Positions 1 through 6,439 of a stretch of 6,871 bases of DNA are shown in pieces. The DNA comes from Helicobacteraceae bacterium. Its GTDB lineage: Bacteria > Campylobacterota > Campylobacteria > Campylobacterales > Sulfurimonadaceae. Numbering within the stretch: the first letter of the stretch is position 1; each line of letters starts with the position of its first letter. The stretch covers positions 1 to 6,871 of the forward strand of contig JAGXIA010000099.1 of NCBI GenBank assembly GCA_024635885.1. Reading direction: 5' to 3'. The notes beneath the pieces were generated by a model, which saw nothing but the letters and a program-made list of their open reading frames with translations, was not told the DNA's origin and ran no database searches. A program made the translations under genes and the position numbers.

Positions 1-1373
1 GAAGTTGTACTTATTTTTTCTTCAACCTCATCTGAAATGTGTGTAAGGTTTTCTATATTTATAGCATTGTTATGCATTTTATCGCTTACATCGTTAATAG
101 ATTGAACAATTGTGCTAACACTCATGTCTATCTCCACTAAACTCTTTTGAGTTCTCTCTGCAAGTTTACGCACCTCATCGGCAACTACTGCAAAGCCGCG
201 TCCATGCTCACCTGCACGGGCCGCTTCAATGGCCGCATTTAGTGCAAGAAGATTAGTCTGTTCAGCAATGTCTTTTATAACATTCAATACACCTTTGACC
301 TGATCCGCATTATTTTTAAGACCTGAAAGCTCATTTGAAAGCTCATTCTCAATCTCTACAAAAGAGCTTACCTCACTACTTAGAGTAATTAAAGAATCTC
401 TAGCGCTATCGAGTTCGGTATTGGCTCTTTGAACTGTTTCTTGAGTCTCTACAGCAGCCTGAATACTAAGCTCTAGTAATTCTTTAATGGCTTCACTTTT
501 ATTACTTGTTTGACGTACTATCTCATGTTCTTGTTGCGTCCCTTTTCTGATTACGTGACTTGCTAGTTCGATTTCAGAAGCGATCTCTGCATTTTCGACT
601 CCTAGGCTTTTAACATTTATTATTGTGTCTTGAACCATTCCAATAAAGTTATTTACTTCTTTTGCAGTGTCTCCAAACTCATTTTCATTTTTATCATCAA
701 GTCTTTTAGTAAGATCTTTGTCACCGCTAACAAGTTCAGAAATACGGTTTTTTAGATTTATTAAAGGGGTGAATATCTCTTTTATGAAAAACAGACTTGC
801 AATAATTGAAACAATAATACTTGCAATGAGTAGAGTAATAAAAAGAGTTAATTCGGTTGCAAATATATCTGCATCATTTTTATCAAGAGAGACTACTAAA
901 TCCATTACGCCTAAAACATCACCTTCTTGGGCATTATAATGACAAGATAAACATTTTTTTTCAGCAATCATTGGACGCAACATACGGATTGTGTGGTGAG
1001 AGTCTTTTGTCGTCTCAATTAAATCTGATTTAACCGTTTTAAAAATATTCTGTATAAGTAAATCATCAGTGAATTTTTCCTCAGGTGCGTAAACTTCAAT
1101 GACATATTTGGACTTTGCAACATTTAAAGACTCGATGCCTTTAATGTTACTAGCTGCTTTAAGGGTTGCTGTTACAACTTCTGGGTCACCGGCAAACATA
1201 CTTCCAGTGAGTGTTTGAAATACAGATTCACTAAGCATGGCCAATGAATGTTCAGTCGTTTTATGAGATAAGCTATTAAGAGTAGACGATAAATAATATG
1301 TCACTCCAGCTAAGCCAAGAATTATAATAGACAACATTGAAGCTATAACTTTTGATTTTACAGTTTTTAACAC
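1..1373 (-). CDS. Methyl-accepting chemotaxis protein with periplasmic c-type haem sensor domain (3' end cut by window edge)
   Basis: A transmembrane chemoreceptor that signals to the CheA/CheW array. 457 residues are visible; the C-terminus lies beyond the left edge. Residues 7-28 form the first membrane helix, about 29-175 a periplasmic domain, and about 176-197 the second helix. A HAMP linker follows (about 198-250), then the cytoplasmic coiled coil, with the conserved hairpin tip at about 366-410 (EQTNLLALNAAIEAARAGEH). The periplasmic domain contains CLSCH (C141, C144, H145), a c-type haem attachment motif, 30 residues before the second helix. Chemoreceptors with covalent haem in a periplasmic PAS-like domain are known from Geobacter, so redox, oxygen or NO sensing is a reasonable inference. 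The start is GTG at 1373: an in-frame TAA lies 15 bases upstream, and AGGGG sits at proper spacing. The first in-frame ATG (1337) would cut into the first membrane helix. Read from the minus strand by hand translation. Confidence 0.93.
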   Translation of the reverse strand, partial: MLKTVKSKVIASMLSIIILGLAGVTYYLSSTLNSLSHKTTEHSLAMLSESVFQTLTGSMFAGDPEVVTATLKAASNIKGIESLNVAKSKYVIEVYAPEEKFTDDLLIQNIFKTVKSDLIETTKDSHHTIRMLRPMIAEKKCLSCHYNAQEGDVLGVMDLVVSLDKNDADIFATELTLFITLLIASIIVSIIASLFFIKEIFTPLINLKNRISELVSGDKDLTKRLDDKNENEFGDTAKEVNNFIGMVQDTIINVKSLGVENAEIASEIELASHVIRKGTQQEHEIVRQTSNKSEAIKELLELSIQAAVETQETVQRANTELDSARDSLITLSSEVSSFVEIENELSNELSGLKNNADQVKGVLNVIKDIAEQTNLLALNAAIEAARAGEHGRGFAVVADEVRKLAERTQKSLVEIDMSVSTIVQSINDVSDKMHNNAINIENLTHISDEVEEKISTT

Positions 1374-1379
1374 TAAGAA

Positions 1380-1384
1380 CCCCT
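1380..1384 (-). promoter_or_regulatory. Ribosome binding site fixing a GTG start
   Basis: AGGGG on the minus strand lies 6 bases before the GTG codon at 1373-1371. It supports GTG over the downstream ATG at 1337, which would remove part of the first membrane helix. Confidence 0.6.
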
Positions 1385-1404
1385 GTTAAATTATTTTAGA
1401 GACT

Positions 1405-1410
1405 ATTATA
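1405..1410 (-). promoter_or_regulatory. Probable sigma-70 -10 box of the haem chemoreceptor gene
   Basis: A perfect TATAAT on the minus strand, in the context GGCTATAATAG, lies about 30 bases before the GTG start. A -35-like ATGACA is found at 1430-1435 but the spacing (19 bases) is long. A weak -35 is usual in Campylobacterota, so the call rests on the -10 box and its position. Confidence 0.5.
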
Positions 1411-1650
1411 GCCAAAATTGTCCAGAGAATGTCATACTCTATGTGTAAGATTTCCTTGAAAGCTAGCTTGTCTATAGCTCATAGAGCTCTTCAAGCAGAG
1501 TTAATAGGGTTAAAACAGCATCTCTATTTCGCCGATATCTATACTGTTCCTATTGGCAAAGAAAAGATGAATGTTATGGTTTTTGCATCAATTATACTAT
1601 TTATGACTATAATATTCAATACTGAAATTTTTATTTTTGAGTGAGAATGC
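1411..1650. other. Intergenic stretch without a convincing gene
   Basis: The gap between the two divergent genes is about 325 bases. A 71-codon plus-strand frame at 1429-1644 occupies most of it; it begins in the promoter of the leftward chemoreceptor, has no good ribosome binding site, and matches no family I recognise. Its last 25 residues (from M47) are hydrophobic and could form one membrane helix, so a small membrane protein or a decayed gene cannot be excluded. A short perfect inverted repeat AGCTC-ATA-GAGCT lies near 1477-1489. I see no tRNA or known structured RNA. Confidence 0.4.
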
Positions 1651-1656
1651 TATGAT
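1651..1656 (+). promoter_or_regulatory. Probable extended -10 promoter of the RNase Z gene
   Basis: TATGAT preceded by TG at the extended -10 position (TGCTATGAT) lies 42 bases before the ATG. A T-rich stretch (ATTTTTATTTTTG) lies upstream, where Campylobacterota promoters often carry T-tracts in place of a -35 box. The predicted leader is about 35 bases and includes the AGAGGA ribosome binding site. Confidence 0.45.
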
Positions 1657-1698
1657 GGAAAAAGTTATACTCAAAAAGTACAAACAAGAGAGGAAATA

Positions 1699-2505
1699 AT
1701 GAATATTACATTTTTAGGTACAGGTGCCGGACAAGTGACAAAAGAAAGAAATGTCTCTGCTTTGGGATTGAAGTTTGATGAAGATAAGAAGTGGTATCTT
1801 TTTGACTGCGGTGAAGGAACTCAACGTCAGATAATACAGAGTAGTCTCTCGGTTGAAAAGCTAGACGCTATTTTCATTACTCATTTGCATGGAGACCACT
1901 ATTACGGACTGCCCGGACTGCTCTCTACTAAAAAGCTTAATGGCTCTCTTAGCTCTTTAACAATTTATGGTCCCAAGGGAATTAAAAAATTTCTGGAGTC
2001 TGCCATCGACCTTTCGGAGGAAGATCTTGGGTATAAACTGAGTCTTATTGAGTATCTGTTTAATGATGAGTTTTTCTTTGAGAAATTCTCGCTTAAAGTC
2101 TTAGCTCTTGTGCACTCCAAAGAGAGTGCAGCTTTTTATATTAAAGAGAGTACTCAAGGAAAGTCATTAATAATAGCCGGTGACAACTCTCAACCTGAGA
2201 TCTTAAACAAATATCTGCACAATCTGGATTTATTGGTCCACGAGTGTACTTTTACACAAGAAGTATATGACGACCTGCCCGAAAAATATCTGCATACTAC
2301 AGCAAGAGACCTCGGAATTACAGCACAAAAATATCACGTTAAAAATCTAATCGTAAATCATATCAACCCAAGATACAACAAAAAAAGAACTTTAAACGTG
2401 GAGATGATCGAGGATGAGATAAAGTCAAACTACAAGGGCAAACTATTTATTGCCAATGATTTTGATGTCTATAATCTAAGCACTGATGAAGTCTCTCTTC
2501 TGTAA
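1699..2505 (+). CDS. rnz: Ribonuclease Z-like metallo-beta-lactamase-fold nuclease (short, lacks flexible arm)
   Basis: RNase Z is a cytoplasmic zinc-dependent endonuclease that cuts tRNA precursors at the 3' end of the acceptor stem. This 268-residue protein shows the family pattern in order: an N-terminal FLGTGAG strand-turn, FDCGEGTQ at 35-42, the zinc motif HLHGDH at 62-67 followed by YYGLPGLL, H139, D162 in AGDNSQP, HECTF at 181-185, an HTT motif at 199-201 in place of the usual HST, and H221 in NHINPRY. All seven expected metal ligands are present (H62, H64, D66, H67, H139, D162, H221). Only 23 residues separate H139 from D162, whereas B. subtilis-type enzymes of about 307 residues carry a long tRNA-binding arm there. 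The ATG has AGAGGA just upstream. The gene stands alone and converges on amrS. An MBL-fold hydrolase with another substrate is the main alternative. Confidence 0.8.
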   Translation: MNITFLGTGAGQVTKERNVSALGLKFDEDKKWYLFDCGEGTQRQIIQSSLSVEKLDAIFITHLHGDHYYGLPGLLSTKKLNGSLSSLTIYGPKGIKKFLESAIDLSEEDLGYKLSLIEYLFNDEFFFEKFSLKVLALVHSKESAAFYIKESTQGKSLIIAGDNSQPEILNKYLHNLDLLVHECTFTQEVYDDLPEKYLHTTARDLGITAQKYHVKNLIVNHINPRYNKKRTLNVEMIEDEIKSNYKGKLFIANDFDVYNLSTDEVSLL

Positions 2506-2508
2506 ACC

Positions 2509-3534
2509 TTAGCTCCACACACCTTCAAGTTGGTAGTTGCAGTAGGGACATACCCCCTTTTCATCAAGCTCATTCGTCACAAACTGTCCGATATTTCCGC
2601 TTCTGTCAATTACTCTTTTTTTACAGCTTGGACAGTAAGTCGATTCGTAATCTTCATTGTCAACATTGCCGATATAGAGATACTTAAGTCCTTCCTCTTG
2701 ACCAATTTTATAAGCACGAAGAAGTGTAGATTCGGGAGTACGCTCAACATCAAGCATCTTATACATCGGGTGAAATGCCGATAAATGCCAGGGAATAGAT
2801 GGGTCAAGATCTGCTATAAATTTTGCAATACTTCGAATCTCTTCATCAGAATCATTTTTGCCTTGAATAAGAAGAGTAGTTATTTCTACCCAGATTCCTT
2901 TTTCATGTGCATATTTTACCGCCTCAAGTACAGGCTTAAGTCTAGCACCACATATTTCTTTATAAAACTCATCTGAAAAACTTTTAATGTCTATGTTCAT
3001 ACCGTCTATGTATGGCGCAAGCAGGTCTATAGCTTTGTGTGTCTCATAACCGCTTGTGACGTAGATGTTCTTGAGACCCTTTTCGTGTGCAAATTTTGCA
3101 GTGTCATAGGTGTATTCAAAAAAGACGATAGGCTCATTGTATGTATAGGCGATAGAATCACATCCGTGTTCAATGGCTAATTCAACTATCCGCTCAGGAG
3201 GAAGTTCATGCCCTTTAATCTCATATTCATTTTCTTTTGGATATTGAGATATATCATGATTTTGACAAAACTTACAAGATAAATTACAGCCCACTGTTCC
3301 TAAAGAAAAAGCTCTGCTTTTAGGCAGAAAATGAAACATAGGTTTCTTCTCTACTGGGTCTACATTTACAGCTGCAGCTAAACCATAAACAAGAAGTCTT
3401 AATTCCCCGCCTTCAACTCTTCTTACACCACATATGCCGTATTCACCTTCTTCTAAGACACAAGATTGTGAACACGCTTCACAGATTATTTTTCCATTTT
3501 TAAGTTCTTTACTTAACCATGCTAATTCTGACAT
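2509..3534 (-). CDS. amrS: AmmeMemoRadiSam system radical SAM enzyme
   Basis: A radical S-adenosylmethionine enzyme of the AmmeMemoRadiSam type, 341 residues, cytoplasmic. Families of this group occur with AMMECR1-like and Memo-like proteins (AmrA, AmrB) in many bacteria and archaea; to my knowledge the reaction is not settled. The 4Fe-4S/SAM cluster motif is C83-x3-C87-x2-C90 in GTVGCNLSCKFCQN. Downstream are TYNEP (131-135) and the SGYET segment (161-165) typical of the family. Two more cysteine groups flank the core: C18, C21, C25 and C35 at the N-terminus (ending GICGVR), and C301/C304 with C329/C332 at the C-terminus, the latter a likely zinc ribbon. The ATG has an AGGAGT ribosome binding site 6 bases upstream. 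No amrA or amrB gene is adjacent here. The stop codon is 3 bases from that of the convergent RNase Z gene. Confidence 0.88.
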   Translation of the reverse strand: MSELAWLSKELKNGKIICEACSQSCVLEEGEYGICGVRRVEGGELRLLVYGLAAAVNVDPVEKKPMFHFLPKSRAFSLGTVGCNLSCKFCQNHDISQYPKENEYEIKGHELPPERIVELAIEHGCDSIAYTYNEPIVFFEYTYDTAKFAHEKGLKNIYVTSGYETHKAIDLLAPYIDGMNIDIKSFSDEFYKEICGARLKPVLEAVKYAHEKGIWVEITTLLIQGKNDSDEEIRSIAKFIADLDPSIPWHLSAFHPMYKMLDVERTPESTLLRAYKIGQEEGLKYLYIGNVDNEDYESTYCPSCKKRVIDRSGNIGQFVTNELDEKGVCPYCNYQLEGVWS

Positions 3535-3596
3535 CTTATACTCCTGTCCTTTGAGAAACCCTTAAAAAGTCTGGTGCAAATATTAAAGCAAAGCTT

Positions 3597-3607
3597 ATAA
3601 TATCATA
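3597..3607 (-). promoter_or_regulatory. Possible -10 region of the amrS promoter
   Basis: On the minus strand two overlapping -10-like hexamers occur, TATGAT (3602-3607) and TATTAT (3597-3602), the latter with TG at the extended position. They lie about 65 bases before the amrS start. No good -35 box is visible, and the choice between them is open. Confidence 0.35.
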
Positions 3608-3738
3608 CAATGCAATAAAACATAATTAGTTTTTATAGAAGTGAAGATTTACTCAGAGGGATGTATTCCTGGCATGTGGAAATATCATGGCAACCTTGAA
3701 CACTATCCACTAATAAACAGTAAAATCATGTAAAAATG

Positions 3739-3768
3739 TTGACTTAACAACTATCTATAGTGTACTAT
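3739..3768 (+). promoter_or_regulatory. Sigma-70 promoter of the CZB chemoreceptor gene
   Basis: TTGACT (3739-3744) and TACTAT (3763-3768) are separated by 18 bases, with TG directly before the -10 hexamer. The predicted start of transcription is about 23 bases before the ATG, and AGGA at 3788-3791 serves as ribosome binding site. This is the best-matched -35 box in the window. Confidence 0.55.
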
Positions 3769-3797
3769 TATCAAACTATTACTTTTTAGGATATTTA

Positions 3798-5240
3798 ATG
3801 AACTCTTCTACCCTACAAAATGTCGCACTTTCTAACTTTTGGCAACTTATTATTTTTGTTGTAAGTTTTGGTTTAGAAACTTTTTTATTGGGCTTCTCTG
3901 TTATTGTTCTTGTTTTAACTATCGTTCACATATCACTGGCTTTGTATTTGCGGTCTCAGTTAATGATAGTCAAGCATGCAGTTGAAGAACTTACACAAAC
4001 AATTACTAAAGCATCAGCTGGCGATTTTGAAATACTTGCGCCAATTATAGGTCAAGGTGAAATTAAAAAACTTTCGAGTGAATTCAACTCACTACTTTCA
4101 CAATTTAAATATTATATAGTAGAGACTACTAAGGCTATTGATATTGCTGGAGACAGTAAAGCATCTTATTATGCAAAAAGTGAAAATTTAAATTCAACTC
4201 TTTTAAGTGCGGTAGAAGCTACCAATGAATCTGTGAAGGTAATCGAACATGGCTATAAACTCCAGGTTCGCGGTAATTTCACTGAAAAACTTCATGATTT
4301 AGGGGGAGGAATAGCTCACGGACTGCTGGTAATCCAAAATAATTTACTTAATAATTCAGAGGAAGTTGAAAAAATATCTAAGATGTCACAGGCGACTTCT
4401 GATGAAGCAATTAAAAGTATTGATTCTATGGGAAATGTCACCCATCAGTTTGGGGAATTAATAGAAAAAATTGATTCATCTCATGAGAGTATCGGCTCAT
4501 TATCAGAGCGTTCTAAAGAAATATCAACTATTGCAGACCTTATTAAAGATATCGCTGAACAGACAAACTTGCTGGCTCTTAATGCTGCTATTGAAGCAGC
4601 AAGAGCAGGGGAACATGGTCGCGGTTTTGCTGTTGTAGCTGATGAAGTTAGAAAACTGGCAGAACGCACCCAAAAAGCAACACAAGAGATAACTATAACT
4701 ATTTCAACACTTCAGCAAGAGACGCAGGATATTCAAAACAATTCTCAAGAGATGTCACATATCGCCCAGAATGCAACGCAGACAGTTGATAAATTTGCAC
4801 ATACTCTTGAAGATTTTCAAGTGAAGGCCAAAGAGTCGGCTGAATATGCAAGCTATATTCGTAGTTCACTTTTTATGGTTTTAGTGAAAATAGATCATAT
4901 TATATTTAAATCAAATGCTTATACCACAGTTCTAGCAGAGAAAAAAAATGCAGCCTTTGTTGACCATAAAAACTGTCGTCTTGGCAAATGGTACCTTGGT
5001 GAGGGCAAAGAGCATTACGGACATACTAAGGGCTTTAAATTGATTGATGTACCACATGCTAAAGTTCATGATAGCGTATTTAGAAATGCTGAGTTTGTTG
5101 AAAAAGGAACAGCTATGGATTATAAGAATGAAAATGCAATTATCAATAATTTTAGAGAAATGGAAGCAGAAAGTGAAAAACTTTTTAATGTTCTTGATGG
5201 TATTATTGGTGAGCTAGTTCCTGCTTCAAGTAAAAAATAA
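3798..5240 (+). CDS. Methyl-accepting chemotaxis protein with membrane hairpin and C-terminal CZB zinc-binding domain
   Basis: A chemoreceptor of 480 residues that would signal to CheA/CheW. Residues about 13-52 are almost entirely hydrophobic, with E27 near the middle, and fit two membrane helices joined by a short turn, leaving no periplasmic sensor domain. HAMP-like linker sequence follows (about 53-110, perhaps a second unit around 135-185). The conserved hairpin tip lies at about 249-293. After the returning coiled coil comes a CZB (chemoreceptor zinc-binding) domain at about 355-470, with the expected ligands H367 in KIDHIIFK, C393 in NCRLGKWY, and H420 and H424 in PHAKVH. CZB domains in H. 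pylori TlpD and E. coli DgcZ bind zinc and respond to oxidants or zinc, so a cytoplasmic redox or metal signal is likely. Its own promoter precedes it and it converges on the deacetylase gene. ATG has AGGA 6 bases upstream. Confidence 0.93.
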   Translation: MNSSTLQNVALSNFWQLIIFVVSFGLETFLLGFSVIVLVLTIVHISLALYLRSQLMIVKHAVEELTQTITKASAGDFEILAPIIGQGEIKKLSSEFNSLLSQFKYYIVETTKAIDIAGDSKASYYAKSENLNSTLLSAVEATNESVKVIEHGYKLQVRGNFTEKLHDLGGGIAHGLLVIQNNLLNNSEEVEKISKMSQATSDEAIKSIDSMGNVTHQFGELIEKIDSSHESIGSLSERSKEISTIADLIKDIAEQTNLLALNAAIEAARAGEHGRGFAVVADEVRKLAERTQKATQEITITISTLQQETQDIQNNSQEMSHIAQNATQTVDKFAHTLEDFQVKAKESAEYASYIRSSLFMVLVKIDHIIFKSNAYTTVLAEKKNAAFVDHKNCRLGKWYLGEGKEHYGHTKGFKLIDVPHAKVHDSVFRNAEFVEKGTAMDYKNENAIINNFREMEAESEKLFNVLDGIIGELVPASSKK

Positions 5241-5243
5241 AGA

Positions 5244-5323
5244 AGCACTTACTGTCCCTAAATCCAAGCTGAAATGTTATAGAAAACATGTCAGAGCCAG
5301 TTTCTCCAAGGGCAGTAGAAGCT
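5244..5323. repeat. Imperfect inverted repeat enclosing the convergent gap
   Basis: AGCACTTACTGTCCC at 5244-5258 is imperfectly complementary to GGGCAGTAGAAGCT at 5310-5323; the cores CTTACTGTCCC and GGGCAGTAG pair with one bulged base. The arms flank the inner hairpin at 5269-5294 and the right arm reaches the stop codon of the deacetylase. A folded transcript end is possible, but the pairing is imperfect and could be chance. Confidence 0.3.
5269..5294. terminator. Possible bidirectional transcription terminator hairpin
   Basis: CTGAAATGTT and AACATGTCAG pair over ten positions with one A-G mismatch around a 6-base loop (ATAGAA). It sits 28 bases after the chemoreceptor stop and 27 bases beyond the deacetylase stop, as expected of a shared terminator for two convergent genes. 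There is no T-run after the stem on either strand, so intrinsic termination is not assured. Confidence 0.35.
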
Positions 5324-6377
5324 ATTTAATTATCCACAAATGGCTATACCAATACCATTTTTCATCTTTAGCTGGGGCTGTGCAGGTGTAACGATCTCTT
5401 GGACCTTCTAGCGGGTCTTTTGCTTGGACTTGCACTTTTGTTTCAGAGAGCCATTTTATATTTATTCTTTCGCCGTCTGCTTTGTAACATACAAAATTTT
5501 TCATGGCATGTTTTAGATTTATTTCCAAGATAGGCGGATTTTGAGAACTGACAAGAGGCTCTATCGGCGAGATATCCTTGGTAGCTAAAGGAAGTGTATT
5601 TACTTTTAAGATGAAGTCTTTTGCATCGCCAAAAGCTTCAGCCATTGGGAATCGAGGCAATGCTCTTAAATCACTCTGTGAATCAACTGCTCCTGAAGTC
5701 TGTGTAACTCCAATATAGCCCAAGTCTTTTAACAAATCAGCGAGTTCTTGATTATATTCACCAAAGGGGTAAGAAAAAAGTTTAGGCTGTGTGTTCGTAG
5801 AGTCGCCTAATTTTTGCTGCAACCTTTTTTGAGCACCCTCTATCTCCCCTTTAATATCTTTCTCCCAACTCTCTTTAGTCTCAGATTTATCTCGGGTCAG
5901 ATATGCATGAGTCAAGGAGTGATTCGCAAATTCTCCACCGTTTAAACTCATCTCATGCATCTCCTCCCAACTCATATAATTTTTAGATTTTGTGTCTACA
6001 GCTCTTGTGTTCACAAAAACAGTAAACGGAAATTCCTTGGCTTTAAGTCTTGGATAAGCATTAGTATATGTAGTGTGGTAGGCATCATCTATCGTGATTG
6101 CTACCGTTTTTTTTGGGAAACTTTTTGCTTGTGCAATATAATTAAGTATTTTTGAGAGGGGCCAGACTGTAAAATCATTGTCTTGTAAATATTTTAAATG
6201 CTGTTCAAACTGCTCTAATCTAATATTTGTAGAAGGGTATCTTGTATCACCAAAACGATGGTACATAATAATTACAGCACTGCTCATATTTTCATCCAGA
6301 TTATGCCCCTCACTTTGGGCAAATACAGATGAATGGCCAATTAAAATATATATCAAAATGTTTGCTATTATACGCAT
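5322..6377 (-). CDS. Exported polysaccharide deacetylase (NodB homology domain)
   Basis: A predicted carbohydrate esterase family 4 enzyme of 351 residues that removes acetyl groups from N-acetylated sugars in a polysaccharide or peptidoglycan. Residues 1-20 look like a signal peptide with probable cleavage after SVFA, so the protein would act in the periplasm or outside. The NodB domain runs from about 33 to 262: MYHRF at 38-42, the metal and catalytic aspartates in TIDDAY (D97, D98), the histidine pair in NHSLTH (H153, H157), SYPFGEYN at 202-209, and LPRFPM at 240-245. About 90 further residues (265-351) match no domain I recognise; they hold two cysteines (C297, C332) that could form a disulphide, and an aromatic-rich end. 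Such layouts resemble PgaB-like or capsule-associated deacetylases, but no polysaccharide genes are adjacent and the substrate is unknown. AAGGAG lies 7 bases before the ATG. Confidence 0.87.
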   Translation of the reverse strand: MRIIANILIYILIGHSSVFAQSEGHNLDENMSSAVIIMYHRFGDTRYPSTNIRLEQFEQHLKYLQDNDFTVWPLSKILNYIAQAKSFPKKTVAITIDDAYHTTYTNAYPRLKAKEFPFTVFVNTRAVDTKSKNYMSWEEMHEMSLNGGEFANHSLTHAYLTRDKSETKESWEKDIKGEIEGAQKRLQQKLGDSTNTQPKLFSYPFGEYNQELADLLKDLGYIGVTQTSGAVDSQSDLRALPRFPMAEAFGDAKDFILKVNTLPLATKDISPIEPLVSSQNPPILEINLKHAMKNFVCYKADGERINIKWLSETKVQVQAKDPLEGPRDRYTCTAPAKDEKWYWYSHLWIIK

Positions 6378-6384
6378 ACAACCT

Positions 6385-6390
6385 CTCCTT
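6385..6390 (-). promoter_or_regulatory. Strong ribosome binding site of the deacetylase gene
   Basis: AAGGAG followed by AGG on the minus strand, 7 bases before the ATG, gives the closest match to the anti-Shine-Dalgarno sequence in this window and fixes the start ahead of the signal peptide. Confidence 0.6.
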
Positions 6391-6433
6391 TTTAATAGAT
6401 CAAGTTAGAATATATGAGAGATAATAACTAAGT

Positions 6434-6439
6434 TTTATA
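6434..6439 (-). promoter_or_regulatory. Possible -10 box of the deacetylase promoter
   Basis: TATAAA in the context TTTTGTATAAAAC on the minus strand lies about 57 bases before the start codon. No convincing -35 box is present. Two TGATAA copies (plus strand, 6448-6474) sit just upstream around an AAAATTTT palindrome and could be chance in such AT-rich DNA. Confidence 0.3.

Noticed and set aside
667..939. 90-codon plus-strand frame
   Set aside because: It lies entirely opposite the HAMP and coiled-coil part of the leftward chemoreceptor, is serine-rich low-complexity sequence, and has no ribosome binding site.
1652..1699. 15-codon frame overlapping the RNase Z start (TAATG)
   Set aside because: Its ATG codons fall in the predicted -10 box, so the frame would start upstream of the transcript; translational coupling is unlikely.
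2530..2976. Plus-strand frames (84 and 63 codons) and a minus-strand 65-codon frame over amrS
   Set aside because: They are out-of-frame readings of amrS, which has all its family motifs in one uninterrupted frame.
3670..3700. TGGCATG element resembling a sigma-54 -24 box
   Set aside because: There is no matching TTGC -12 element at the required spacing, and a good sigma-70 promoter lies just downstream.
4481..4669. 62-codon minus-strand frame
   Set aside because: It is the reverse reading of the conserved chemoreceptor tip; the plus-strand protein explains the sequence.
5955..6408. Two plus-strand frames (66 and 76 codons)
   Set aside because: They run opposite the deacetylase, which has a signal peptide, active-site motifs and a strong ribosome binding site.
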